From Bradyrhizobium tropiciagri (lineage in GTDB: Bacteria; Pseudomonadota; Alphaproteobacteria; Rhizobiales; Xanthobacteraceae), in contig NZ_LFLZ01000028.1 in NCBI RefSeq assembly GCF_001189845.1, positions 1 to 64,000 of the forward strand: a stretch of 64,000 nucleotides of DNA. Direction: 5' to 3'. The notes under the pieces are model-generated. The model worked only from the letters and a program-made list of their open reading frames with translations, was not told where the DNA came from and searched no databases. This document shows, piece after piece, positions 24,741 to 38,224 of the stretch. Both the position numbers and the translations under genes were made by a program. The stretch's first letter is position 1. Every line of letters begins with the position of its first letter.

Positions 24741-25721
24741 ATGACCCGTAGCGACGAACCGCCGGAGGAACTGACCGCGATCGAGAGCGAGGCGCTTGCG
24801 CGCGTCCAGCGGCTCGGTTCGGGGCGGGCCTCCCGGCGGGACATCGAGGACACCAAGCGCTGGGGCAGCCAGAGCAGCGCCCATTCGGAGGCGCTGGCGC
24901 AGGCCAGCCTGCTGTGGGATCAACTCGGCCCGGCCGGTGCCAATTTGTTGAAGCGGCGCGGCGATTCCATCCTGGCCGCGGTCAGGCCGCAGCCGCGAAT
25001 GACGCGGCGGGCGGTGCTCGGCGGCGCGCTTGCGACCTCGGCTGCCGCCTATCTCGTGGTGTCGCCGCCCCTGCAGCTGTGGCCGTCGCTGCGGGACGTC
25101 ATGGCGGACTACCGCACCGCTGCCGGCGAGCAGCGCAAGCTCACGATCGATGGCGACGTCAAGGTGACGCTGAACACCGGAACCAGCGTCAACGTTCAGT
25201 CGGGCGAAGCCAGCCAGGATCGCATCGAGATCCTGACCGGGGAAGCGGTGATCGCGGCGGTCTCTGCGAGCCGCGAGGTGCGTGTCGTTGCCGGCGACGG
25301 CGAGATGCGTGCACGCCAGGCCCAATTCAACGTCCGCCACGAGCCGCGCAGCACCTGCGTGACGTGTCTCGATGGCGAGGTGCAGGTCAGCCGGCACAGC
25401 GCCGTCGCGCTGCTGCGCGCCGGGCAGCAGGTCGGCTATGCGGCGCTTGGCCTCGCCGCGCCGATGGCGGTCGATCCCACCGAGGTGACGGCGTGGCGCG
25501 ACGGAATGCTGATCTTTCATGACGCGCCGCTTGGCAACGTCGTGACGGAGATCAATCGCTATCGGCCCGGCAAGGTCATGGTGACGAATGCGGACCTGGA
25601 ACGCCGTCTCGTCAACGGCCGGTTCCGCATCGACAATGTCGACGGTATCCTCAACATGCTCCAGCAAATTTTCGGCGCGAAGGCGCGACACCTGCCCGGC
25701 GGCATCGTGCTGCTGAGCTGA
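24741..25721 (+). CDS. FecR-family anti-sigma regulator
   Basis: A 326-residue inner-membrane regulator. A cytoplasmic N-terminal anti-sigma part (about 1-85; DTKRWGSQSSAHSEALAQA is a FecR hallmark) precedes a twin-arginine-like membrane segment (RRAVLGGALATSAAAYLVV). The periplasmic FecR domain follows (TIDGDVKVTLNTGTSVNV, EILTGEAVIAAV), then a C-terminal STN/DUF4974-like domain (LGNVVTEINRYRPGKVMV). It should hold the sigma factor inactive until a surface signal arrives. Its probable periplasmic partner is the separate STN protein encoded two genes upstream. Confidence 0.9.
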   Translation: MTRSDEPPEELTAIESEALARVQRLGSGRASRRDIEDTKRWGSQSSAHSEALAQASLLWDQLGPAGANLLKRRGDSILAAVRPQPRMTRRAVLGGALATSAAAYLVVSPPLQLWPSLRDVMADYRTAAGEQRKLTIDGDVKVTLNTGTSVNVQSGEASQDRIEILTGEAVIAAVSASREVRVVAGDGEMRARQAQFNVRHEPRSTCVTCLDGEVQVSRHSAVALLRAGQQVGYAALGLAAPMAVDPTEVTAWRDGMLIFHDAPLGNVVTEINRYRPGKVMVTNADLERRLVNGRFRIDNVDGILNMLQQIFGAKARHLPGGIVLLS

Positions 25722-25917
25722 TGTCGGGCGAGCCATGAAAGCGTGCATCGCGTGTGCGCGGGGATTGTGATGCAGCGTGCTATTTTGTTGTTCGGTCCCG
25801 CCGATCAAATGGCGTCCTTGGGGACGAGAAGCCCGGCATGCGGTCTCGCCGTGTGACGAGCGCCTGTGCAGATCCGATCTGCGCAGCTTTCCGTCCGTTG
25901 TTCCCAGGGGACATCCC

Positions 25918-28900
25918 ATGCCGTCTCGTCAGCGCGTCGCCCACCGTTCCCGCCACGATCAGCGCCGGGTCGCGCCGCTTCCTCCGCGCCCGCGGATTGG
26001 ATTGGCATCCCGCTCCATGCTGCTCGCGGGAACAAGCACGCTGGCGCTGCTGCTGACCGGGCTGGAGGGCGTGTCCGCGCGCCCGTTCGGCAATTTCGCG
26101 ACGACGACGTCGGCGCCGACGATTGCGAGCGATGCGGCAACCGCCGCGGCCCAGCAGGCGACCGAAGTCGCCAGGCAAAGCCAGGGTGCGCTGACGCGTG
26201 CGACCCAGGCCATCCAGGCCTTGCAGGCCGCACAGTCCGCCGCGCGCAGCGCCGCTGCCGCCTCGCAGCGATCGAGCACGTTGCCGCAAGTGGCGGTGCC
26301 GAACGGCCTTGCTGCGGGCGGGCTCCAGGTTGCGCCGGGCGCCGTGCCGGGCTCTAGCCTCTGGCAAGGCGCTGCGCTGCCGAGCCAGACCGCAACCGGC
26401 GCCCAGACCACGGTCACCATCAATCAAACCGCGCCGCAGGCGATCCTCAACTGGCAGAGCTTCAACGTCGGCAGCCAGACCACGCTCAATTTCAACCAGC
26501 AGGCCGGCAGCTGGACCGCGCTGAACCGCGTGGTCGGCAACACCGGGCCGAGCCAGATCCTCGGCCGCGTCACGGCTCCCGGTCAGGTGCTGGTGATCAA
26601 TCAGAACGGCATCATCTTCGGTGGCGCCAGCCAGATCAATGTCGGCTCGCTGATCGCGTCCAGCGCCAATATCGTAGACAATCAGTTCCTCAGCAACGGC
26701 ATCTACTCGACCACGACCGGCAGCGGCGCACAAATCGTCTATGCGCCGAGCTTCACCGGCGCCGGCGGCAAGATCGTGGTCGAGAGCGGCGCGCTGATCA
26801 CGACCAATGCGCCGTCCTCAGTGACGGCGGGCGGCGGCTTCGTGCTGCTGATGGGCACCGAGGTCAACAATGCCGGCGCCATCACCACGCCGAAGGGGCA
26901 GACCCAGTTCGCCGCCGGCGACGATTTTGTCTTGCGCGCCGGTTACGGCACCAACTCCAACCAGAACTCGACCACGCGTGGCAACGAGATCGCGCCACTG
27001 CTGCGCAGCGGAAGCGCCAGCGGCACGGTCACGAACACCGGTCTCGTCCTCGCCCAGCAGGGCGACATCACGCTGGCCGGCCATGCCGTCACTCAGGACG
27101 GCATCGTCGTCTCTACCACCTCGGTCAATCAGCGCGGCACCATCCATCTGCTCAACTCGGCGTCCAATGCCACCGGCAGCGTCACGCTGACCAATAACGG
27201 CATCAGCCTGATCCTGCCCGAGACCGATGCCGCCGCGGCGCTGATCTCCGGCGTCGATCCCAGCGCGACCGCATTCAATTCGCAGCGCGATGCCCTGATC
27301 GCCTCGGCGGGCCCCAACCTGCTGGCCACCGGCCAGTTCGACAATCTCTCGACGCTGGCCGATCGTCCGGACCAGTCCCGCATCGAGATCGTCACCGGCG
27401 GCACGATCGATTTCAGGAACGGCTCGCTGACCATGGCGCAAGGCGGCCAGGTCGTGGCCTCCGCCGGCAAGCGCGTGTTCGCCGAGACCGGCTCGGTGAT
27501 CGATGTCTCCGGTACGGTCGGCACCGTGCTGTCGGTGTCCGCCAATGCGATCAAGGTCAACGTCCAGGGCAACGAGCTGCGCGACAGCCCGCAGAATCGC
27601 GACAGCGGCACGCTGCTCAACAGCAACATGTGGATCGACGCGCGTGATCTCACGCTGGTGCCTGCCGGCACCGGTGGCTATGCGACGGACCGCTACTACA
27701 CCGCCGGCGGACTCCTTGAGGTCTCGGGCTATCTGAACAACACCAGCCACAAGATCGGCGAATGGACCGCGGTCGGCGGAACCATCACGCTGTCGGCGCC
27801 GGAAGTGGTGGCGCAGCGGGGCTCGCTCTTCAACATCTCCGGCGGAGCGGTGCAGTATCAGAGCGGCTATGTGCGGCAGACGCTTCTGCTCGGCAATGAC
27901 GGCCGCATCTACAATGCCGACGATGCGCCGGCCAACTTGACCTATGTCGCAGTGGCGAACGGCTTCATCGTCAATCACGCGCACTGGAACGTCGTCGAGG
28001 TCTATCTCAGCCCATTCGGCAAGGGCAGCAGCCGCTGGGAAAGCGGCTACACCGTGGGGCGCGATGCAGGCAGTCTCGTTCTTGCGACCCCGACCTCGGT
28101 GTTCGAGGGTGCGATCCTTGCCAATGTGATCGACGGCGAAGCGCAGCTCTCCAAGCGCCCGGCCGCTGTCACCGACGGCTACAAGCTGACGCAGACCACC
28201 GTGCCGCTCGCCGGCACGCTCGCGCTCGGGCAGTACAACAGCTATGGTCTTGCCGGCGCGTACAACACCGAAGTGTCGTTCGGCAACGTCGCGCCGGTCG
28301 CGGGCAACCTCGATGCGACCTCCGCGCTGCCGGCCAATCGCGTCAACACCGCGTATTTCGATGCGCCGACGCTCAACGGCTTCGGCCTCGGCGGCCTCAA
28401 CGTCAACACATCCAGCAAGATCGCGATCGATGCGCCGCTGCAATTTGCGCCGGGCGCGCAGGTCAAGCTGATCGCTCCGACCGTCGACATCGCGGCCGGT
28501 ATCACCGCGCGCTCCGGCAGCGTCACGATCAGCAACATTCTCAATACCGCGACCGGTACGATTACATTGACGAATGCGACCGGCGGCGCTGCGCTGACGC
28601 TGGAGTCCGGCGTCACCATCGATACGCGCGGCCTGTGGGTCAATGCGCAGACCGATCCGACCGGCGTTGCGGGTCTTGCCCTCCTCGACGGTGGCAACGT
28701 CACCTTCGATTCCACTCAGGACGTCACGCTCGCCGCCGGCAGCGTCATCGACGTGTCCTCCGGCGCGGCCGTTCTTGCCACCGGCAAGACGAAAGGCGGC
28801 AAGGGTGGCAACGTCACGATCATCGCGGGCCATGCCCAGCAGGATGGCGGAACGCCGGGTGACGGAAACCTGGTTCTCGACGGCGCGATCCGCGCCTTTG

Positions 28901-31900
28901 GCGTCACCGGCGGCGGCACGCTGACGATATCGACGCCCGGCAACATCCTGATCGGCGACAATGCCGAGCTCGCGGGTGGCATCTTGCCGGCCGGCATGCC
29001 GGCGCCGGCCGCGGTAAAGCTGAAGCAGACGATGACCATTCCGGCGGGGCAACCGCTGCCGACTGCGCTGACGCTCACGCTCACGAAAATGACCTTCGAT
29101 ACGCCGCTGCTCGCTGACGTGCCGCTCAGCGACACGTTGCCAAGCGGCCCGACCGGCGCGGATTGGCAGGTTCCGAACGGGCTGACAGTGTGGGCGACCA
29201 GTGGCGGAAGCAACAGTTGCTACGGCGGATGGCCCTGTGGGTCGTCGGTTGTGCCCGCCGGCTCGACCATCACGAACTGGGCGGGAAATGCTGTCATTCC
29301 CGCCGGGAGCATCGTTCCTTCAAACGTGTTCCCGGACGGTCTTCCGGTCAAACCCTACCAAGTGACCTACGCGGCCGGAACGATCCAGTCCACGCCGATG
29401 ACCTACCCGATCGGCAGCATTATTCCGGTCGGCACGGCGTTGCCGCAGACTGTGGCGATCGAGCCTGCGCCAGCGCTGCAATCCTCGTTCTTCACGGCCG
29501 GCTTCTCGAATTACGACATCAATGGCGGGCTGGGTGTTGTGGTGGCCAACAACACGGTGGTTGCGGCCGCGATGCCGGTCTACCGGTTCACCGCGAACAG
29601 CTTTGCCGCACCTTCCGGCAGCGATCCGTCGTCGGCGCTGCTGCTGTGGACGCCGCCGCTGTTCACCGAGGATCCGGTCAAGGCCACGGTGAGCCAGCGG
29701 GGCGGCGTCAGCGTCACGTTGCGCTCGCTGATCAAATCGGGAGGTGGTGCCCTCGTGAACGGCGGTGGCATCGTGGTTGGCGACGGCGCTTCGCTCAGCG
29801 TCGATCCGAACCAGAGCATCACGCTCGATGCCTTCGGTCAGATCAGCGTGTTCGGCAGCCTCACCGCGCATGGCGGCAGCATCAATCTGGTCAATGACGC
29901 CTACGGTTCACCGGTTCAGGGCGGTTTTAACTTCGACCTCAAGGGCAATGGCCGCGGCGTTTCGATCTGGGTCGATGCCGCTGCCAAGCTCGATGTCTCG
30001 GGGCTGGCCTATCAGGCGACCGACACTTCCGGACATCCGTTCGGGCGGGCAACCGATGGCGGCTCCATCACCGTCAACGGCGGCGGCGCCTTCGTGATCC
30101 TGCGCCCGGGTGCCGAGCTCAATGCCGACGGCACCCAGCTTGCGATCGATCTCGCAGCGGGAGGCGCGCCGTCGTCAAGCCGGCCGCAGATGATCACGAC
30201 GAATGGCGGCTCCATCACGCTGGCGTCGCAGAGCGGGCTCTATCTCGACGGCGATATCCATGCCTTCTCCGGCGGAGGCGGTGCTGCCGGCGGCAAACTG
30301 TCGATCGCGCTCACGACGCCGAACTTCGACGGCAATTCATTCCCCAACGGGGTGACGCCGCCGGCCAATGCGATCGTTCCAAGCCTGATGACCGTGGTGC
30401 AGACGCGTCCGGATTCCTCGCTGCCGGCGGATCTCGCCCCGGGAACGGGAGCGTCGCATCTCGCGTTCGGACAAGCCACCGTGAGCGCCGACATGGTCAA
30501 GGCCGGCGGGTTCGACAGCCTGACGCTGACCTCCGGCGACTACATGCAGTTCTCCGGCAACGTCTCGCTGGCCTTGGGTCGCAGCCTGACGCTGACCGCG
30601 GCAGCCTTCACGTCGGGAGCTCCGGTGGTTGGACCGATCGTTCCTTCGATGCCGACCACGATGGGCAGCGTGAAGCTGTCGGCGCCCTACATCCTGTTCC
30701 GTGAGGCGACCGCTGTCGTCCCTGACGGGACCATCAGCGGCAGCATCCGCAATCCCGGCGGTGCGGTCTTGCCGACCACGGCGACCTTCGAGGCCGATGC
30801 AAACCAGATCGACATCCAGGGCTTGATCGGATTCTCGGCGCGTTCGCCGAACAACATGTTTGCGGCGGGATTCCTGACCACGAAGCTGGTCAGCCAGGGC
30901 GATATCCGCTTCCTGTCGATGCCCGGGGTGATCACCACCCAGTTGTCCACCAGCGGCAATCTCGAACTTCTTGCCGCGCAGATCTATCCCGCGACCAACA
31001 CCATCGCGACCGTCTTCGCCGGCAGCGGCAACTCCGATCCGACCGCGACGCTGACCATCGGGCGTACGACGGACACCATTCCGGATGCACCGCTGTCGGT
31101 GTTCGGCCAGCTCGCTTTCCAGGCGCCGGTGATCGAGCAGGGCGGCATCGTTCGCGCACCACTCGGTCTCCTGACCTTCGGACTAAGCTGGCCGGTCTTC
31201 ACGCCGCATGTCGATCTGCTTCCGGGCAGCCTGACCTCGGTCTCGATGGCTGGCCTGACCATCCCCTATGGCGGCACGATCGACGGCGTCACCTACACGT
31301 ATAATGGCGCGAGCATCCGCAAGATCGACCTGACCAACTTCAACAACAACGGGCCGCAGACCGGCATCATCCTGGACGGTCAGTCGATCAACGTCGCGAG
31401 CGGTGCGGTCCTGGACATGTCGGGCGGCGGTACGCTGACCGGCGCGGGCTTCGTCTCCGGACGCGGCGGCTCGGTCAATGTGATCAACACGCCGCTCGTC
31501 AACGCCAACCCCACGACCCCCGTCAGCAAGGCGACCGACAAGGTCTATGCCATCCTCCCCGGCTACAACTCCAGCTATGCGCCGATCGCGCCCGAGAACG
31601 GCGCCGGCGATCCTGCGGTCGGTCAGCAGATCACGGTGCCGTCCGGCGTCCCGGGATTGCCGGCGGGAACCTATACATTGCTGCCCTCCAACTACGCGCT
31701 GCTGCCTGGTGCCTACCGCGTCGAGCTCGGGGGCAGCAGCACGACGCCGGTTGGCAGCCCGATCATGATCGGCAACGGCACCTACGCCGCTTCGGTCGCG
31801 ACCGGCATCGCCAACACCACGATCAAGGGGAGCCTCCCGGTGACGGCGCTGATCACCGCAGGCACCGCCGTCCGCAAATACTCGCAATTCAACGAGCAGG

Positions 31901-34900
31901 GTTACAGCGACTTCCTGATTGCCAACGTCACCCAATTCGGCGGCCTGCGTCCATTGCTGCCGAGCGACGGAAAGACGCTGGAAGTGCTGTTCGAGACACA
32001 GGACCCCACCACGATCGGTGCGGCGCTGACCTTCAACGGGACCGCCTTGTTTCAGGGTGCGCCAGGGGGCGCCGCCGGTCAGGCGGCGCTGCTGGGTGTC
32101 GGCGAGATCTATGCCGATGCGCCGACGGCGGGGTTCACCGGTGTCTCGATTCGCGCCGCAGAGATCGACGGGCTCAGGGCGCCGCGTCTGCTGGTCAATG
32201 GAACCGTCAGGATTTTGGACGGTACATTGACCCTCAATCCAAGAGCAACCGACCTCTTCATCCGGGACGGCGTTGCTCTCTCCGCCGGCGAGATGTTCCT
32301 GATCGGCAACAACATCAGCGTCGGCAACAACGTCACGCTCAGCACCGTCGGGCAAGGCGTGGTTCCGTTCGATTCGGCGTCCACCGGCATGAGCTATGCT
32401 GCCGGCCAAGCCACGGTGCTGGCGCTGTCCAACGGAGACATCAACTTCCTGCCCTCCAACGTCGGCAGCGGCTCCATCACGATCGGCGCCGGTTCATCGC
32501 TTTACTCCGATGGAACGCTGGCGTTCGTCACCAACGGCGCTTCCACGATCGATCCGACAGCGCATTTCGGATCGAGCAACATCGCGCTTGCGGTCGGCAC
32601 GATCAATATCGGCGACGCGGCGACGATCGCCGCGACCGGCGCACGGGCGGGCTTGCTGTTCGATCAGGCGCTATTCAACACGCTGGTCCATGGTGATCCC
32701 CTGCATTACGCGCCGGCGTTGAAGACCATCACGCTTGCCGCGGGGAACTCGATCAACCTGTTCGGCGGCGCCGGCCTCGACGCCACCGGCAGCGGCGTCA
32801 ATCTGGTGCTGAACACGTCGGCGATCTATGGCTATGGTGCGGCCGGTGACAGCTCCACGATCGCCGCCAGCAAGATCACGTGGAACGGCATCAGCGGTGC
32901 GACGCCGCCGGCCATCGCCGCAGGCGGGCCGGGAACCGGAATCGGCACGTTCAACCTCGTCGCCGATGAGATCGATTTCGGCAGGTTTACTTCGCTCGAC
33001 ACCTCGACTGCGAACCGCGTGATCTACGGCTTCGGCAATGTCGACATCACCGGCAACGCCCGGATCGTCTCGGCCGGCAACAGCAAGCTGTTCGTCTATC
33101 AGTCGCCGAGCTCGGATCCCGCAGCCGTATTCGGCCAGAGCGGCACCGGCGGCAACCTGACGCTGGCGACGCCGCTTCTCACCGGCGCGCAGAAGTCGAT
33201 CATGGCCTATGCCGCGGGCGGCGCGCTCAATGTGGTTACGCCTGCGGGTCTTGCGGCAAGCACGGCGAGCTCCACCGTGGCCGGCGCCGAGATCGACCTG
33301 ACCGGCGGCAGCGTCGGGATCGGCAGCACGATCCTGCTGCCGAGCGGCAAGCTCGTCGTCAATGCGACTGATGATATCGTGCTCGGGTCCGCAAGCCGTG
33401 TCGATCTGGCTGGTCGGCCGTCCGCGATCCAGCGGACAACCGTCTATGGCTTCGGCGGCACCGCGATCTTCAACAGCGCGCAGGGCGGTCTGACGCAGGT
33501 TGCCGGCTCCGTGATCGATGTCTCCGCGACCAATGCCGGCGCCGGATCGATCAGCATCGCTGCGGCCAATGGGCCGGTCGTGCTCAACGGTGCGCTCTAT
33601 GGTGCGGCGACGAACGGCTACGCCAGCGGCGATTTCAGCGTCACCACCGGCACGCTGTCCAGCGCGGATTTCGCGGCACTCAATGCGCTGTTGACCCAAG
33701 GCGGCTTCTTCGATGCACGCGGCTTCGACATCAGAAATGGCGATCTGGTCGTCGGCGACGGCGTGAGAGCCAGCAACGTCGCGATTGCCGTCGACAATGG
33801 CAGCCTGTCCGTCGCCGGCACCATCGATGCGTCCGGCGTCGCGCCCGGCACAATCCGGCTCTCGGCCGGCCACGGGCTTACGCTTGCGCCGACCGCCGTG
33901 CTCGACGTTCACGGCACGGTGCTGCAGGTCGACAGCTACGGCCAGCCGATCGAGGCGAAGAACCGCGGCCATATCGAATTGACCGCGGCGGGCGGCGTGC
34001 TCACGCTGTCGCCGGGCGCGACCATGGATCTCTCGGCGCCGAACGGTGTCGCCTATGGCGACGTCGTGCTGAACGCACAGCGCACCGGCGAGACCTCGGG
34101 CGATATCGCCATCAACGCGGCGGCTCCGCTCTACATCAGGGGTGCATACAGCATCGCGCTCAACGCATTCTGGACCTATGACCTGCCGGGCGGCAGCACC
34201 ATCAGTCAGACGACGCTCGACGGCTACGACACCGCAAGCACTGCCTTCATCAACGCTGCGTTGGGCAACGCCGGCCTGGCGGCGCGCGTTGCGGGCCTGT
34301 CGGCTTACGGCAGCACCTACACCTGCGGCCGGGCGTCCAGATCACATCGAGTGGCGACCTGTCGACATCAGGCGATATCGACCTTGCCAAGTACCGCTAC
34401 GGCGCGCGCGCGGATCGTGATCCGAATTCGGCGAGCTACGGCGCCGGTGAACCGATGGCCCTGGCAATTCGCGCCGGCGGCAACGTGACGGTCAACGGAA
34501 GCATCTCGGACGGGTTCAAGTCGTCACCGGGAACGCCAGCGGTCTACAAGCTGATCGATATCCCTCATGATCCCAACGCGCAGCTGTGGTCGCCCAGCGA
34601 TACCGGCCTGAACAATTCCAGTTACGTTTATTCCAACAGTGTGACACTGATGAATGACTGGACGGTACCGGACGATCAGTTCTACCAGTCTATGGTCTCG
34701 CTGTATGGGATCCCATTCGTCGACGTCAATGGCCATCAATATGGGCCGGGTAACACGATCCCGGCCGGCACGACGCTGAATCCCGGACCTTCGTTAGGTG
34801 GGAACGGCTTCTTGATCTTCGATATTGCTACGTTACCTCCGCTTGGAGCGGTGGTCACGCCTGGAATTCCCAGCGTAGCTGCCACGTCGGCTGCAGCGCC

Positions 34901-37900
34901 AATGCTCGCGCCCGGCTCGCTCTCCGCATCGATCCGGCTCGTGAGCGGTGCAGATCTTGCCGGCGCCGACCAGCGCGCCTTGCAGACAACGCAGGCGCTG
35001 AACGGGCGCGGCAACCTGACGCTGAGCGATCCGGCCTACGATGCGTCGCGCAATGGCACCTTCTTCAGCGTCGTGCGCACGGGTACCGGCAGCCTCGATC
35101 TGATGGCCGGCGGCAGCTTCAGCGAGGCTACGCCATATGGCGTCTATACGGCCGGCACGCAGGCGAAGCCGATGCTGGCCGCTGACGGCAGCAATCCCTA
35201 CGATCTCGTCGGGGTCACCAGCAGCGGCAACTCGCACGCGTGGTACACCGAGCATGGCGGCGACCTCCTGTTCACCGCGCAACGGGATATCACCGGCAAC
35301 ATCCAGATCGCGGACAACAACACCCGCTTCGTCGATTCCAACCTCACCGCCAATTGGCTCCACCTGCAAGGGGGCGGCGCCTCTTCCGATCCGGTCGCGT
35401 GGTGGATCAATTTCGGTACGCTCGCGAAGACCTACGCATGGAGCAGCGGCCAGCAGCTGATCGGTTTCCAGGGGATCGGCACGCTCGGCGGCGGCAACCT
35501 GACCGTGATCGCGGGCGGCAATGCCGGCGTCACCGGCAACGGCTCGACCGGCCTTGATCTGGCAGTCGCCTCGACCGGCCGCGTGCTGCCGGACGGCACG
35601 CTGGTGCAAGCCGGCGGCGGCAATCTTGTCGTGAAGGTCGGCGGCGGACTCAATCCGGTGGCAGCGACCACGCCTTTCGGACCGGTGCCGGACTATTACG
35701 GCTCGATCACCAATCTGCGCGGCGACGTCACCGTCAGCGCCGGAGCCGTCGGTGCATTGGCCCCGAACACCTGGGCCTCCTATCTGGTGTCCTACGATCC
35801 GCGTGCCGTCGATCCCACTGTCTTCAAGCGCTCGCTCAAGACGCCGGGCCCGCTCGTCATCCCGGGTGACGGTAGCGTCAGCATCGTGACGCGCGGCGAC
35901 CTCGTGCTCGGCGGCGCAGGCGACGCCGGCATGGCGACGCCGGTCGATCTGAACGGGATCGCTTACACGGTCCGCAACGCGGACGGCACCACAATGCTCA
36001 GGAGCGGCGGGCAATCGAACTTCACGTTGTGGACGCCGCGAACCGCGATCGGTCTTTACGCCGCGGGCGGCGATGCAGCCGTGTTGGCCGGAATTTCCTT
36101 CAACAGCACCGGTTTCTTTCCAGGCACGCTGACTGTCGTGGCCGCCAATGGCGACATCCGGTTTGCAGAGCCTGGAGCTGGTGGAGGTAGTCCGGCCATT
36201 GAACTGATGCCGTCGCCATTCGGCCAACTCGCGCTGCTGGCGGCCGGCTCGATCTACGGGACGGATCAGGTGGTGGCGATGTCCGGCGCGGACATGAGCA
36301 CGTTGGCGACGCCGTTCAATGCTGTCTTCAGCACCGGCACGGGTGGGGGTGGTGACAGCAATGCCTGGGCGAACGCCGCTTTCCGGGACAACCCGCTCAA
36401 TCCAATCGCTTTCGGCGAGGACTTGCCGGTCTCCAACCTGCACTCGGCCGACAACCTGCCGGCCCTGGTCTATGCCGGCGTCGACATCACCGATCTGACC
36501 CTTGGAGAGGTGCTGCCAAAGACGCAAAGCTTCTCCCAGGGTTTCTATCCCACCCACAGCACCTGGTACATCGCCGCCAAGCCGTTCGAGGTGATCGCCG
36601 GTCGCGATATCGTCGGCACCGGTCCCGTGGCCAGCGTATTCCTGAACAACGGGCCGAACGACATCTCCCTGATGCAGGCCGGCCGCGATATCTTCTATCA
36701 ATCGGTCATCGTTGCCGGCCCAGGTCTGCTGCAGCTGCAGGCCGGCCGCAACCTCTACCAGGGCTACTACGGCTCGCTGGTCAGCGTTGGCGATATCGTC
36801 AATCAATCCAACACAACGGGCGGTGCGGGCATTGTCACGATCGCCGGCGTCGGCGCCAGCGGCCCCGACTACACCGATTTCGCCAAGCTGTATTTCAATG
36901 CCGCGAACCAGCTCCCCGGCGACGGCCGGCCGCTCGCAGGCAGCGGCAAGGTGGCAAAGACCTACGCCGACGAATTGTACGACTGGCTGCGCGAGCGGTT
37001 CTCGCCGAGCCGGAACTATTCGCATGACGGCCAGCTCTACGTCTTCACAGGCACGAAGGACGATGCGCTCAGCTTCTTCCTGGCGCTGCCGATCGAGCAG
37101 CAGGGCGTGTTTGTCCGCCAGGTCTATTACGCGGAATTGAGGGAAGGCGGTCGCGAGTACAACAACAGGGACAGCAGTCGCCACGGCAGCTATCTGCGTG
37201 GCCGTCAGGCGATCGCCACGCTGTTCCCGGACCAGGATGCGTCAGGCAATCCGGTCCCGTACTCGGGCAACATCACCCTGTTCAGCGGCGTCGCCAAGAA
37301 GAGCGACGGCACGACATATCTGGCCGATGCCGGCATTCAGACGCAGTTCGGCGGCGACATCCAGATCCTCAATCCCGGCGGACAGACGATCATCGGGGTC
37401 GAGGGCGTGACGCCGGTGTCCGGCGCGGGCCTGATCACGCAAGGGCAAGGCGACATCGACGTCTATTCGCTCGGCAGCGTGCTGCTTGGCCAGAGCCGCA
37501 TCATGACGACGTTCGGCGGCAACATCATCGCGTGGTCGGCGACCGGCGACATCAACGCCGGCCGCGGCTCGAAGACGACGACGATCTTCACGCCGCCTAA
37601 GCGCACTTACGATCCCTACGGCAGCGTCAAGCTGTCGCCGAGCGTGCCCTCGACCGGCGCGGGCATCGCGACGCTCAATCCGATTCCCGAAGTCCCGCCC
37701 GGAAACATCGACCTGATCGCGCCGCTCGGCACCATCGATGCAGGCGAAGCCGGCATCCGCGTCTCGGGCAACGTCAACCTCGCGGCGCTGCAGGTGGTCA
37801 ACGCCGCCAACATCCAGGTGCAGGGCACCTCGACCGGCATTCCGACGGTGCAGGGGCCGCCAGTTGGCGCGCTGACGGCAGCGTCGAACACCACTGCCGC

Positions 37901-38120
37901 CAGCCAGCAGGCCGTGCCGCCACCGCCAAAGAATAACGACCAGCCCTCGATCATCATCGTCGAAGTCATGGGCTACGGCGGCGGCGGTGGCGATGACGAG
38001 ACCCAGCCGGAGGAGACGCCGGAGCAGAAGCGCAAGCGGCGCGAGAAGCAGACCTACAACGAGAACAGCGCCTTCCAGGTCATCGGGCTCGGCGACGCGA
38101 CGGGCTCGTCCGGCAGGTGA
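25918..38120 (+). pseudogene. Giant filamentous-haemagglutinin-like exoprotein, frameshifted
   Basis: Two ORFs, 25918-34488 and 34455-38120, form one gene of about 4,060 residues. The frame breaks near 34320: restoring one base in 'acctacacctgcgg' (to taccacctg) joins them as ...STYHLRPGVQITSSGDL.... The protein has a long N-terminus with a signal-type helix (about 33-53), an Ala/Gln-rich helical stretch (65-120), and a haemagglutination-activity (TPS) domain with NQNGIIFG at 228-235. Thousands of residues of beta-helix repeats follow, then an acidic/basic C-terminal tail with PPPPKNN and TPEQKRKRREK. It is probably exported as an adhesin or matrix protein. No TpsB/FhaC transporter gene is in the window. 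The ATG at 25918 has AGGGGA upstream. It follows the sigma/FecR genes and may be their target. Confidence 0.85.
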
Positions 38121-38152
38121 CGGCGAGGGGGCGGGATCGCGGCCGGGGAAGA

Positions 38153-38182
38153 GCGACAGCGCGATGCAAATCTCGCTGTCGC
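38153..38182. terminator. Inverted repeat between convergent genes
   Basis: GCGACAGCG and CGCTGTCGC form a nine-base perfect stem around a 12-base loop. It lies between the ends of the exoprotein gene and the SEL1 gene, which converge. There is no T-run, so it may be a weak or Rho-assisted terminator for both. Confidence 0.45.
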
Positions 38183-38224
38183 GGGACCGCAACAGCTCGC
38201 GCAGCGCGGGCTAGCGGTCGCTGA

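Noticed and set aside
26818..29052. Long minus-strand ORF inside the giant exoprotein gene (and similar ones at 31183-32409, 32671-33972, 34833-37184)
   Set aside because: Shadows of repetitive coding sequence; composition is Arg/Asp/Gly-rich with no recognisable domain.
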